Source of the DNA: Oscillospiraceae bacterium
GTDB lineage: Bacteria > Bacillota > Clostridia > Oscillospirales > Oscillospiraceae
Length of the DNA: 64,000 bases
Direction: 5' to 3'
Assembly: GCA_017632775.1 (NCBI GenBank)
Contig: JAGBQR010000038.1
Location: 1 to 64,000 of the forward strand
Shown: piece after piece, positions 49,966 to 58,459 of the stretch
Numbering within the stretch: position 1 is the first letter of the stretch
Layout of the letters: every line of letters starts with the position of its first letter
Translations under genes and position numbers: made by a program
Notes under the pieces: model-generated
Seen by the model: the letters and a program-made list of their open reading frames with translations, nothing else
The model's database searches: none
What the model was told of the DNA's origin: nothing

Positions 49966-51474
49966 TCAGTTTGGAATAAACATGGCCTTTACAGCTACTC
50001 TGTCGATCTTTCCGTTCAGATTGTGCGGCATCGATCCCAGCGTATGTATTTCCTGGGGGAGCATATACTGCGGCAGCAATTGGCTCAGCTTCCGCATCAC
50101 ATTTTCCTTTGCTGCTTTTCCATCATATACAAGATGGATCTGCTTTTTTTCCATATCATACAGCGCGCAGCACTGACCGATTTCGTCTATGGAGGAGGCC
50201 GCCGCCTCGATATCGCCCAGTTCGATCCTGCGGCCCATATGCTTGATCTGAAAATCCTTTCGGCCGCAGAAGATCAGCTCTCCGCTGCCGTTTCTTCTGA
50301 CCAGATCGCCGGTTCGATAGATCCGTTCCGGATAAGCATGCTGAAGCGGATTCTGAACGAATACAGCCGCAGTCCTTTCCGGATCGTTATAGTATCCCTC
50401 TGCCAGGCACGGCCCACGTGCACACAGTTCTCCTATCTCGCCGTTTTCCACTTCCCGATCTCCATCCAGGATCAGGACCTCCATGTGCGGACATTCGAAT
50501 CCGATAGGCAATGTATCTGTATCCTTGAACTCCCTGTCCACTTTGTATAATGTCGTCAGCTCCGTCAATTCCGTAGGCCCGTAATTGTTCCAGAAGACCG
50601 CGTTGGGGCAGACCTGGCGCCACATATTCATCTGGCGGACAGGCATCACTTCCCCCCCGAACATCAGGAATCGGACAGAAGGATACATCCTGCCTTCGAG
50701 AGCTCCTGAATTAGCCACCAGACAGAAGGCCGAGGGAACCCAGTACAGGGAATTGATGTGTTTTTCCTCAATGTACTCAAGAAGCGCCACCGGGAATCCG
50801 AACAGGTATTCCGGGATAATATGCATCGTTCCGCCGACCCGCAGCGTATTGAAGATATCGAATCCCGAAAGGATAAAATAAAACGGGGCCTGATTGCCGA
50901 ACACCATTCCTTCATCCAGACCCAGCACATCGCTGCACATGTCCAGATACGCACTTACAGCCCGGTGAGAGATCACGACTCCCTTCGGGACGCCTGTAGA
51001 TCCCGACGTAAACAGAACATAACATATGTCTGTGTCTTTGATTTTCCTCCGCATGCCCGACACCTGCTCAATGCAATGATCTCTTTCGGGCACATCCTCC
51101 AGGACGAGAAGCCGCTCTTCCGGGAAAAAGCCGCATGCCTTCTCCCGGTGCCTGCGGTCTGTAATGAGCATGGATGGGTTGAGTGTATCCAGTATCGCCG
51201 AGATCCTTGCCGGAGGCATATGCGTATCAAGGATCGTGAAAAAGTTTCCGCTGGCAGCCACCGCCTCCATTACAGTTATGCAGGAGATCCCTTTATCCAG
51301 ATAGACCGCCACTGGTTTCTTAAAACAGTCCCGACTGATTATTTCCGCAGCAAGCGCGCACGACTCGCTGTAAAGGTCCCTGTAGTTTATTTCGTGCTGC
51401 GCATCCGACAATGCAAGTTTCTCAGGAAATCTTTGAGCAGATTTCTTCAGATCGTCCATAATCAGTGCAGACAT
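49966..51474 (-). CDS. Amino-acid adenylating ligase (DltA-like)
   Basis: 502 residues, complete ANL superfamily: A3 FTSGSTGVPKG (155-165), A5 NNYGPTE (296-302), A7 RTGD (387-390), hinge GRKDFQIKHMGRRIE, and A10 NGKID with the catalytic Lys489. Length equals DltA. The specificity region reads YWVPSAFCLV and NYGPTELTELT, unlike the PSF-x-x-MC segment I recall from D-alanine DltA, so a different amino acid is possible. It charges the carrier protein with ATP. First gene of the operon. Confidence 0.88.
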   Translation of the reverse strand: MSALIMDDLKKSAQRFPEKLALSDAQHEINYRDLYSESCALAAEIISRDCFKKPVAVYLDKGISCITVMEAVAASGNFFTILDTHMPPARISAILDTLNPSMLITDRRHREKACGFFPEERLLVLEDVPERDHCIEQVSGMRRKIKDTDICYVLFTSGSTGVPKGVVISHRAVSAYLDMCSDVLGLDEGMVFGNQAPFYFILSGFDIFNTLRVGGTMHIIPEYLFGFPVALLEYIEEKHINSLYWVPSAFCLVANSGALEGRMYPSVRFLMFGGEVMPVRQMNMWRQVCPNAVFWNNYGPTELTELTTLYKVDREFKDTDTLPIGFECPHMEVLILDGDREVENGEIGELCARGPCLAEGYYNDPERTAAVFVQNPLQHAYPERIYRTGDLVRRNGSGELIFCGRKDFQIKHMGRRIELGDIEAAASSIDEIGQCCALYDMEKKQIHLVYDGKAAKENVMRKLSQLLPQYMLPQEIHTLGSMPHNLNGKIDRVAVKAMFIPN

Positions 51475-51559
51475 ATTTCACCCTTCTTTTCTGGATATGT
51501 TGATCCAACGTAAAAAGTCCGGCCGGTTCCGGCAAATGCTCTTTCATTTTCAAACATTT

Positions 51560-51588
51560 ATTATACCGAATGACGCCCCTGATGGCAA
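51560..51588 (-). promoter_or_regulatory. Promoter of the dlt-like operon
   Basis: TTGCCA (51583-51588), 17 bp, TATAAT (51560-51565), leaving a leader of about 80 bases. Confidence 0.78.
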
Positions 51589-51630
51589 GAAGGACTTCCC
51601 TCGCTGCAGACCCCGGGAAAGAACTCTCGG

Positions 51631-51659
51631 TTGTTTAATCCTCTCGGGCATGCTATAAT
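51631..51659 (+). promoter_or_regulatory. Promoter of the lipoprotein gene at 51695
   Basis: TTGTTT (51631-51636), 17 bp, TATAAT (51654-51659). It is divergent from the dlt-like operon promoter. Confidence 0.72.
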
Positions 51660-51694
51660 CATATTGCAAATCTATCGTCAAGGAAGGACCCGCT

Positions 51695-52123
51695 ATGATC
51701 AGAAAAACGCTGTCCGTTCTTATCCTGTGCCTGCTTTCCGTATGCTGTGCCGCTCTGTTCTGTTCCTGCGGAGCCAGCACAGTGACTCCCGAGGTGCAGG
51801 GACCTTCGCCGTCTCCGGCAAGTGAGCCCGCTGCTCAAACGGAACAGGGATCTTCCGAAGCTGCAGAGGACGACACGCTTTCCGATCTGCCTTCCGATCC
51901 CTCCGGTGAAGCAATCTCAGACTCTCAGAACAGCAAAGAAATAGCTGTTTCACTTATCGGTCAGGATGTCAGTCTCCTTTACGAAGCTCTCGGCGAACCG
52001 ATAAGCGCCGAGTATTCGCTCAGCTGTAACGGTCCTGGTGATGACGGTCTTCTGACTTATGACGGGTTTATCGTGTTTACCTATCGCGAAGACGGAGTGG
52101 AAACCGTGTTTGACGTTATGTAA
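51695..52123 (+). CDS. Lipoprotein of a duplicated module, copy 1
   Basis: 142 residues. The signal peptide ends FCSCG. A Ser/Pro/Glu linker (about 28-78) leads to a small domain: IAVSLIGQDVSLLYEALGEP, then SCNGPGDDGLLTYDGFIVFT. The same domain occurs in the lipoprotein at 61219. The family has no known function; the fold looks like a small beta-rich surface domain. It is convergent with the transglutaminase gene, and a shared terminator lies between them. Confidence 0.82.
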   Translation: MIRKTLSVLILCLLSVCCAALFCSCGASTVTPEVQGPSPSPASEPAAQTEQGSSEAAEDDTLSDLPSDPSGEAISDSQNSKEIAVSLIGQDVSLLYEALGEPISAEYSLSCNGPGDDGLLTYDGFIVFTYREDGVETVFDVM

Positions 52124-52153
52124 GCCGTTTTCTTTCCATATTTATGCTGTATG

Positions 52154-52204
52154 CTGCAGAAGAAAAAAGAGAGGCGGAGCTCCGCCTCTCTTTTTCTTCT
52201 GCAG
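52154..52204. terminator. Bidirectional hairpin terminator
   Basis: Nearly perfect inverted repeat of about 25 bp per arm (one A-run/T-run length difference), between convergent genes. Confidence 0.9.
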
Positions 52205-52215
52205 TTCTTCATGGA

Positions 52216-53718
52216 TCATTTCGCGGACCCGCTGCTCCCGGGTTCCTCCGTATAGACAGGATCGTACTCAAATTGTTTCCATCTCTGCGGCTCCATATCG
52301 AACATGTTTCTGGAATAACGCTTTTCCGACTGCGGATCGAAAATGTGTTCTTCTCCGTCCACAAACATATATGCCCAGCTGTGGACTCCGGCGCCGAACG
52401 TCTGCCCCGTGCTCACTCTCATTCGATACCCCAGAGGTCTCGCAAGCGCACAGAATACAGCCGCAAAGGATGAACAGTCGCCCTTTCCCCTTTTGAACAT
52501 CGTCAGTGCTGCTTCAGGCCACCAGTCTTCCGTACCCCATTCATAATTCAAACCGCCCCCGGGACTGAAATGACTGACCGAGTATAAATACACTGTCTTC
52601 AGTTTTTCCTCCCGGGACATCCCGGGAAGCAGGATCTCCTCCAGGACCGCACTGACGTACCCGTCAAGTTCGGTGATACCGCTGGTATACTTTCCTTCCC
52701 GATCAAACAAAAAGCCGCTGTATTCCCTGTCCACCACATACATTCCGCTCTCGTCGACCCAGTACAGATCATTTTCTGCCCACCGAGGGCCCGGCTCCGC
52801 AAGGATCCTCGTCTGAAACTCTGTCCACACTTCCCCTTCAGATCCCGTCTCGACCGAATGGTCTGTCGCCGCCTCGGCAAGAGCGCACAGTGCAGTTTCA
52901 TCTTCCGGATAATCCATAAACAGCAGGCGTATTTCTGCCGGAATGGCGTCAGGAGCGGACTCCCGGTCCAGGATGCTGTTCATGAGCAGTATGAATTCTT
53001 TATATGTGATAAACTGATCCCTGCCGCTGTTCATATTTACGGTATAGTTCAGCCACCCCTTCTCAGCAGCAAGACACACCGCTTCATAACAGGCATCTTC
53101 GGAAGATACATCCGAAAAAATATACGTGCCTGCCGGCTTTGGAAAACAGCCGCTCAGACATTGATACAGCTCTCCATAGGTCACTCTGTCCCCGGGATCG
53201 GCAGAGCTGTCCGAAAGGATCCCATAGCGGCGCATCCGTTCTATCCCTTCGATCCACCGCACTTCCTCACTGTCCGCAGCGCTCTTCCCCGTTTTTTCAG
53301 GGTCTGTCAGCAGTGCGCCGAACATCCCGGCCACATCTCTCAGGCTCACGTACCTGTCCATTTCAAATCTGCCGTTTTCATCGGGTGAGACATATGCCCT
53401 GTGTTCTGTCGGACTTCCCAGTTTTACACAGCATTGCTGAAAAAGAGAGACCGGCGCCGGATCCCCGGGCGTATAAACATTTCCCTCCGGATCCGTCCAT
53501 CCCCAGCAGTACAAGCCTTCTTCAGGCTGAACAGAAAGCAGTTCCTCCAGTTCTTCGATGCCGGCTTCCAGCGTCGTTCCGTCATGGTAGACGAGCAGGA
53601 TCTCCGTATCAGCGGGAAGCTCAGCGGTCTCTGCGCTTTTTCCGGTACATGCGGCCAGAACGAGGATGGATGCTACGAACGCCAGAATGACGATAAATCT
53701 GTTGACAGTATCTCTCAT
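52216..53718 (-). CDS. Lipoprotein with SLH-like repeats and transglutaminase-like domain, copy 1
   Basis: 500 residues. The signal peptide ends LAACTG. Residues about 100-240 contain three degenerate SLH-like units (RYVSLRDVAGMFGALL, DRVTYGELYQCLSGC, DQFITYKEFILLMNSI). The C-terminal transglutaminase-like domain keeps the triad: Cys in GKGDCSSFAAVF, His in HSWAYMF and Asp in IFDPQ. Such domains act as proteases, amidases or crosslinkers on surface polymers. It is a diverged paralogue of the protein at 61673. Confidence 0.85.
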   Translation of the reverse strand: MRDTVNRFIVILAFVASILVLAACTGKSAETAELPADTEILLVYHDGTTLEAGIEELEELLSVQPEEGLYCWGWTDPEGNVYTPGDPAPVSLFQQCCVKLGSPTEHRAYVSPDENGRFEMDRYVSLRDVAGMFGALLTDPEKTGKSAADSEEVRWIEGIERMRRYGILSDSSADPGDRVTYGELYQCLSGCFPKPAGTYIFSDVSSEDACYEAVCLAAEKGWLNYTVNMNSGRDQFITYKEFILLMNSILDRESAPDAIPAEIRLLFMDYPEDETALCALAEAATDHSVETGSEGEVWTEFQTRILAEPGPRWAENDLYWVDESGMYVVDREYSGFLFDREGKYTSGITELDGYVSAVLEEILLPGMSREEKLKTVYLYSVSHFSPGGGLNYEWGTEDWWPEAALTMFKRGKGDCSSFAAVFCALARPLGYRMRVSTGQTFGAGVHSWAYMFVDGEEHIFDPQSEKRYSRNMFDMEPQRWKQFEYDPVYTEEPGSSGSAK

Positions 53719-53753
53719 GGGTGGTTGACCTTCCGCTTTTCTGATGACGATTT

Positions 53754-53783
53754 ATGTTATCATTTCTTGTTTTCCATTGTCAA
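53754..53783 (-). promoter_or_regulatory. Promoter of the SLH/transglutaminase lipoprotein gene
   Basis: TTGACA (53778-53783), 18 bp, TAACAT (53754-53759). Confidence 0.68.
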
Positions 53784-53919
53784 TTGCCTTGCCGGTTTAT
53801 TATGCGGGGAACATCCGGATTCTGTGTTTATCTCTCCATTTCGTTCCAGGATGGCTCTTTTTTCAAATATAGCCAATGTTCGTTCATCCGTGTCAAGGAA
53901 ATTTAGCTAAAAATACATA

Positions 53920-53948
53920 TTGTATTTGAAAGCCTTTTCTGCTAAACT
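53920..53948 (+). promoter_or_regulatory. Putative promoter of the hom-lysC-asd operon
   Basis: TTGTAT (53920-53925), 17 bp, TAAACT (53943-53948). No T-box or riboswitch is recognised in the short leader. Confidence 0.5.
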
Positions 53949-54003
53949 GTCCCCATCTAAAAAACAGGTGTCTTTATTTTGAGGACACATTAAGGAGTTT
54001 TCT

Positions 54004-55152
54004 ATGAAAGTTGCTGTTTTGGGGTTTGGCACCGTCGGCGTCGGCGTCTATGAGATGCTGAAAAACGCTCCGGCTCTTGAAGCAGGTCCGGTACTTGTCC
54101 GTCCTGGAAAGGAGGACACCGGTTTCAAGGTGAGTTCGATCGCGGCGATCACCTCCGATCCGGAAGTAGGGGCAGTCGCGGAAGTGATGGGCGGCACGCA
54201 TCCCGCATATGAATATGTCTCCGCCGCACTGGAAGCCGGGAAGCATGTGGTGACCTCCAACAAAGCCCTTGTTGCCGCATACGGCCCCGAACTGGCAAAA
54301 CTCGCTGCTGATCACGATGTTGCCTTTCTGTTCAGTGCCGCCTGCGGAGGCGGTGTCCCCTTCCTGCATAACATCGCACTGGCGGTGGAAAGCGACCGCA
54401 TCAAAAGCCTTGGCGGCATCCTGAACGGGACCACCAACTTTATGCTTGACGCTATGCAGAGTCGTTTCATGTCCTATCCTGACGCGCTGGCGGAAGCGCA
54501 GGCGCTCGGCTATGCTGAGGCGGACCCCACCGCAGATGTTTCCGGTCTGGATGCGCTCCGGAAAATCATGCTGGCCTGTGCGGTAGCCTATGGCCAGCTT
54601 CCGGATGAAGGTCTGTGCCGGGAAGGCATCGAGAGCATCACGGCAGATGATGTGAATCATTTTCAGTCCAAAGGTCTGACCTGCCGGCTTGTGACCTCCG
54701 GAGGTCTCTCGGAGAACGGCAGTCTCTTTGCCTATATCGAGCCTGTCCTCTTTCCTGCAAGCGCTCCTGAATGCTCCGTCCTGAAGAATTTCAACATGGC
54801 GAAATACGACGGAGAAAACGCCGGCCGCATCGTTCTGATGGGACAGGGTGCCGGCAGATGGCCTACCGCCTCGGCAGTTGTCCGGGACCTGTGCGATATC
54901 CTTCACGGGCGCAGGATCATGATGAAGCCGGATTGCCTTCGGGTTGCGGCGGACAACTCTTCCTGTGCACACAGCTATTACGTGCGTCTTCCCGAGAGCG
55001 AAATATCCCGGCTTCCTGTTGAAAAAGCGGAATGCTTTGAAGGAGTCGCCCGCGTGATCACGAAACCGCTCTCCGTGCTGGAGATGCACCAGATCGCAGC
55101 TGAACTGAGAAAGGAAGGCGGCAGCCTGTTCTTTGCCGCTCTGGGTGAGTAA
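54004..55152 (+). CDS. hom: Homoserine dehydrogenase
   Basis: 382 residues. The NAD(P) motif is VLGFGTVGVGV; VVTSNKALVA and FSAACGGGVPFLHNI follow, with GGILNGTTNFMLDAM and GYAEADPTADVSGLDALRK carrying the family signature and catalytic Lys/Asp. It reduces aspartate semialdehyde to homoserine. The C-terminus is shorter than in enzymes with a full ACT domain, so feedback control by threonine may be absent or sited elsewhere. First gene of a three-gene operon. Confidence 0.94.
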   Translation: MKVAVLGFGTVGVGVYEMLKNAPALEAGPVLVRPGKEDTGFKVSSIAAITSDPEVGAVAEVMGGTHPAYEYVSAALEAGKHVVTSNKALVAAYGPELAKLAADHDVAFLFSAACGGGVPFLHNIALAVESDRIKSLGGILNGTTNFMLDAMQSRFMSYPDALAEAQALGYAEADPTADVSGLDALRKIMLACAVAYGQLPDEGLCREGIESITADDVNHFQSKGLTCRLVTSGGLSENGSLFAYIEPVLFPASAPECSVLKNFNMAKYDGENAGRIVLMGQGAGRWPTASAVVRDLCDILHGRRIMMKPDCLRVAADNSSCAHSYYVRLPESEISRLPVEKAECFEGVARVITKPLSVLEMHQIAAELRKEGGSLFFAALGE

Positions 55153-55156
55153 AGGA

Positions 55157-56470
55157 ATGCTGAAAACAGTCAAATTCGGAGGTTCCTCTGTTGCAGGAGC
55201 CGATCAGTTCCGGAAAGTCAAGGCCATCGTGGAGTCAGATCCTTCCCGGCGTATCGTGGTTGTCTCCGCCGCCGGAAAACGCTTTCCCGATGACCACAAA
55301 CTCACTGATCTGCTTTACCTGTGTCATGCCCATCTGCAGTACGGAGTGTCCTGTGATGAGATTTTCGCGGATATCCGGAGCCGTTTCCTTTCAATCCGGG
55401 ATGAACTCGGGCTCTCATCGGACATCGGCATGGAACTCGATGCGCTCCGTTCCCGCCTGAACAAGGATTTCAGTGTAGACGAGCTCGTCTCCCGGGGAGA
55501 GTATTTCACCTCCCGGCTGATGGCGGAATATCTCGGATATGTTTTTGTGGATGCCGCCGACTGTGTGTTCTTCAATTTCGAAGGTCAGATCGACCGGGAA
55601 CAGACAGACGCCGCTCTGAAAGAGGCCCTTGAGAAATACGGACGGATCGTGATCCCCGGTTTTTACGGGCGGCTGCCCTCCGGAAAAATCAAGGTAATGT
55701 CCCGCGGCGGAAGCGATATCTCCGGAGCTCTTGCCGCCGCAGCTACCGAGTCGGATATCTATGAAAACTGGACGGATGTTTCCGGTATCCTGATGGCTGA
55801 TCCCAGGATCGTCGAAAACCCGCGTTCCATCGCCCATATCACCTACAGTGAACTGAGAGAGCTGGCATTTATGGGCGCCTCCGTTCTCCATGAGGAGTCG
55901 ATCCTCCCTGTACGGGAAAAAGGTATCCCGCTGAATATCCGCAACACCAACTGCCCCGACCATCCCGGAACGATGATCGTGGACAAAGTGGAAGACGAAG
56001 CCGAGCAGGCCCGCTTTCTGACCGGCGTGACCGGAAGAAGAGGTTTTCAGGTGCTCACGGTGCATCGGCATGATATGAACCTGAGCCGTACTCTTTCCCG
56101 TGCGTTGGCCATTTTCGACCGCTATCACATCAATGTAGAGCATATCACGCTGGGACTGGATTCCTTCGCTCTGGTCGCGTCAGCTTCCTCTCTCGGGGAA
56201 AATCTCTATGAGATCCTTTCAGATATGAAGAAGGAATGCCATGCTGAAGACATTGAAGTCCGCGATAACATCGCTCTCGTAGCGGCCGTAGGCAGAAAGA
56301 TGTCCGCACGTCTCGGCACCTCGGGTGAGATCTTCAACGCGCTTGGCATGAACGGAGTGAATATCCGCACCATAGCCCAGGGTTCTGATGAGCTTTCCAT
56401 CATCATCGGCGTAGACAACAGTGACTATGAGACCGCAGTCCGTGTACTTTATGAAGGCTTTGCCGGATAA
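55157..56470 (+). CDS. lysC: Aspartate kinase
   Basis: 437 residues. TVKFGGSSVAGADQFRKV is the aspartokinase N-terminal signature; VSRGEYFTSRLMAEYL and MSRGGSDISGALAAAA complete the catalytic domain. Two ACT domains lie at about 310-437 (VTGRRGFQVLTV, VAAVGRKMSARLGTSGEIF), where lysine or threonine would bind. It phosphorylates aspartate, the first step to lysine, threonine and methionine. Only four bases separate it from hom. Confidence 0.95.
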   Translation: MLKTVKFGGSSVAGADQFRKVKAIVESDPSRRIVVVSAAGKRFPDDHKLTDLLYLCHAHLQYGVSCDEIFADIRSRFLSIRDELGLSSDIGMELDALRSRLNKDFSVDELVSRGEYFTSRLMAEYLGYVFVDAADCVFFNFEGQIDREQTDAALKEALEKYGRIVIPGFYGRLPSGKIKVMSRGGSDISGALAAAATESDIYENWTDVSGILMADPRIVENPRSIAHITYSELRELAFMGASVLHEESILPVREKGIPLNIRNTNCPDHPGTMIVDKVEDEAEQARFLTGVTGRRGFQVLTVHRHDMNLSRTLSRALAIFDRYHINVEHITLGLDSFALVASASSLGENLYEILSDMKKECHAEDIEVRDNIALVAAVGRKMSARLGTSGEIFNALGMNGVNIRTIAQGSDELSIIIGVDNSDYETAVRVLYEGFAG

Positions 56471-56491
56471 TCGAATAAAGGAGAGAAAAAC

Positions 56492-57499
56492 ATGAAAGAA
56501 CTGAACATTGCTGTTCTGGGTGCCACAGGTGCTGTGGGCCAGGAGATGCTCAAGGTCCTCGCAGAATATGATCTGCCTGTCAAAAAGCTTCTTCCGCTCG
56601 GCAGTGCGAGAAGCGCCGGAAAGAAAATCCTTTTCAAGGGAAAAGAGATCGCTGTGGAGGAAGCCACTGATTCCAGTTTTGACGGAATGGATTATGTTCT
56701 CGGCGCAGTTGAGGGAGATATGTCACAGCAGTTTGCTCCTGCCATCAAGGCCAGCGGAGCCGTGTATATCGATAACAGTTCGGCTTTCCGGCTCGATCCG
56801 GATGTGCCTTTGGTCGTTCCCGAGGTCAACGGCGAGGATGCCTTCAAAAACTCCGGCATCATTGCCAATCCGAACTGCTGCACGATCATCGCTCTGATGG
56901 CCGTAGCCGGGATCGAGAAGCTTTCCCGCATCGAAAAGATGGTGGTCTGCACCTATCAGGCTGTGTCCGGAGCAGGTACTGCGGGCATCGGAGAACTGGA
57001 GAGCCAGATGAAAGCGCTCGCCGCAGGTGAAAAACCGGAAGTGAAGACTTTCGCCACCCAGATCGCGCTGAATGTCATCCCCTTCATCGACGCTCCCTAT
57101 GGCAACGACTACAGTAAGGAAGAGATGAAGATGCAGAACGAAGGCCGGAAGATCCTCCATGATCCGGAACTCAAGGTGAACTGCACCTGTGTACGCGTGC
57201 CTGTCATGCGTTCCCATTCCATCGCTGTAACGCTCCGTACCGAGCATAAAGTGGATATCGAAAGCGCAAAGAAAGCGGTAGCTGCTTTCCCCGGATGCAG
57301 ACTGATCGAGGATTATGAAGGAAGATGCTATCCCACTCCGCTTGATACGACCGATCAGGATCTCGTATGGGTCGGCAGGATCCGACAGGATCTGACGGAT
57401 GATAACGGTATCACGCTCTGGTGCTGCGGTGACCAGATCCGGAAGGGTGCTGCGAGCAATGCTGTCCAGATCCTGAAACTGCTTGCGGAGAAAGCATAA
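56492..57499 (+). CDS. asd: Aspartate-semialdehyde dehydrogenase
   Basis: 335 residues. VLGATGAVGQEMLKVL binds NADP, IANPNCCTIIALMAV holds the catalytic Cys, and VPVMRSHSIAVTLRTE the His/Arg region. It converts aspartyl phosphate to the semialdehyde, linking lysC with hom. RBS AAAGGAGAG. A strong terminator follows. Confidence 0.96.
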   Translation: MKELNIAVLGATGAVGQEMLKVLAEYDLPVKKLLPLGSARSAGKKILFKGKEIAVEEATDSSFDGMDYVLGAVEGDMSQQFAPAIKASGAVYIDNSSAFRLDPDVPLVVPEVNGEDAFKNSGIIANPNCCTIIALMAVAGIEKLSRIEKMVVCTYQAVSGAGTAGIGELESQMKALAAGEKPEVKTFATQIALNVIPFIDAPYGNDYSKEEMKMQNEGRKILHDPELKVNCTCVRVPVMRSHSIAVTLRTEHKVDIESAKKAVAAFPGCRLIEDYEGRCYPTPLDTTDQDLVWVGRIRQDLTDDNGITLWCCGDQIRKGAASNAVQILKLLAEKA

Positions 57500-57522
57500 A
57501 GCCAGCCGATATACAATACACG

Positions 57523-57568
57523 AAACCGGAAGAGATGATCGAGAAAAATCCTCTCTTCCGGTTTTTCC
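57523..57568 (+). terminator. Terminator of hom-lysC-asd
   Basis: Perfect 13-bp stem (57523-57535 with 57552-57564) followed by TT. Confidence 0.88.
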
Positions 57569-57652
57569 TGTGAAACGGAACCCTTTTGCGTTCCGTCTTA
57601 TTGAATGTCCGGCGATCCTGACGGTCCCGGACAGGAAAAGGAGGATTCTGAT

Positions 57653-58405
57653 ATGAAAAGAACAATCATCACCGCTTCGATCGTGCTGGCAGGTGTTCTG
57701 GCTCTGAGCCTCAGCGCCTGCGGAGCCGCTCCATCCGCTTCTGCGGGGAGAAATGACGGAACGCTCTCGGAAATCACCGTCTCCGCTTCCAGCACTGTGC
57801 GCCTTGTGCCCGATAAAGCGACCATATCCTTCGGTGTGACGACGCAGGAACTGCGTGCGGATCTCGCCCAAAGCAAAAACAGCGAAGCAGTGAAGAAGGT
57901 GATCGAAGTCCTGACTTCACACGGTGTCGAGGAAAAAAGCATCCGTACGACAAATTACAGCATGTACCCCCAGTATGACTGGTCAGAAGGCGGAGAACAG
58001 CGCGTCATCGGATACAGTGTCCATACGGCGATGTCCGTTCAGGACCAAAACGTCGAAGAACTGGGAAGTCTTCTTTCTGCCTGCGTGGAGGCGGGGATCA
58101 ACAATGTGGACAGTGTGAGCTTCCTCTGCAGCGGTTATGATGAAGCATACTGCCAGGCCCTGGAACAGGCGGTGGCGGATTCACGGAAAAAGGCTGAAAC
58201 GCTTGCTGCGGCAGCCGGGAAAACGCTGAATGAGGTCCTTGTCATCACCGAGGGCTGGCAGGATGCCTCTGCGCGCTACGGCCGGTCGCTCAACTCTTCC
58301 GCTGTTTTCGCGAAGGAGTCCGCCATGGATGCAGGAGCTCCTTCCATCCAGCCGGGCGAGACCGAGATCACGGCAAACGTGACGGTAACATACAGGATGG
58401 GATGA
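57653..58405 (+). CDS. SIMPL-domain (DUF541) lipoprotein
   Basis: 250 residues. The lipobox is LSACG. The SIMPL domain spans about 40-250: ITVSASSTVRLVPDKATISFGV at the start, SIRTTNYSMYPQYDW in the middle, ARKKAETLAAAAGKTLNEV-like helix near 180. Family members form ring oligomers in the envelope; the biochemical role is not settled. RBS GGAGG eight bases before ATG. The longer frame from 57605 would place the lipobox too far in. Confidence 0.9.
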   Translation: MKRTIITASIVLAGVLALSLSACGAAPSASAGRNDGTLSEITVSASSTVRLVPDKATISFGVTTQELRADLAQSKNSEAVKKVIEVLTSHGVEEKSIRTTNYSMYPQYDWSEGGEQRVIGYSVHTAMSVQDQNVEELGSLLSACVEAGINNVDSVSFLCSGYDEAYCQALEQAVADSRKKAETLAAAAGKTLNEVLVITEGWQDASARYGRSLNSSAVFAKESAMDAGAPSIQPGETEITANVTVTYRMG

Positions 58406-58421
58406 CTTTCCCATAAACAGA

Positions 58422-58459
58422 AAAGAGGTCCCGTGCTTCAACACGGGACCTCTTTTTTT
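58422..58459. terminator. Bidirectional hairpin terminator
   Basis: Perfect 14-bp stem (58422-58435 with 58442-58455), CTTCAA loop, then TTTT. Between convergent genes. Confidence 0.92.

Noticed and set aside
53949..54003. T-box or amino-acid riboswitch before hom
   Set aside because: The leader is only about 50 bases and holds no more than a weak 5-bp stem.
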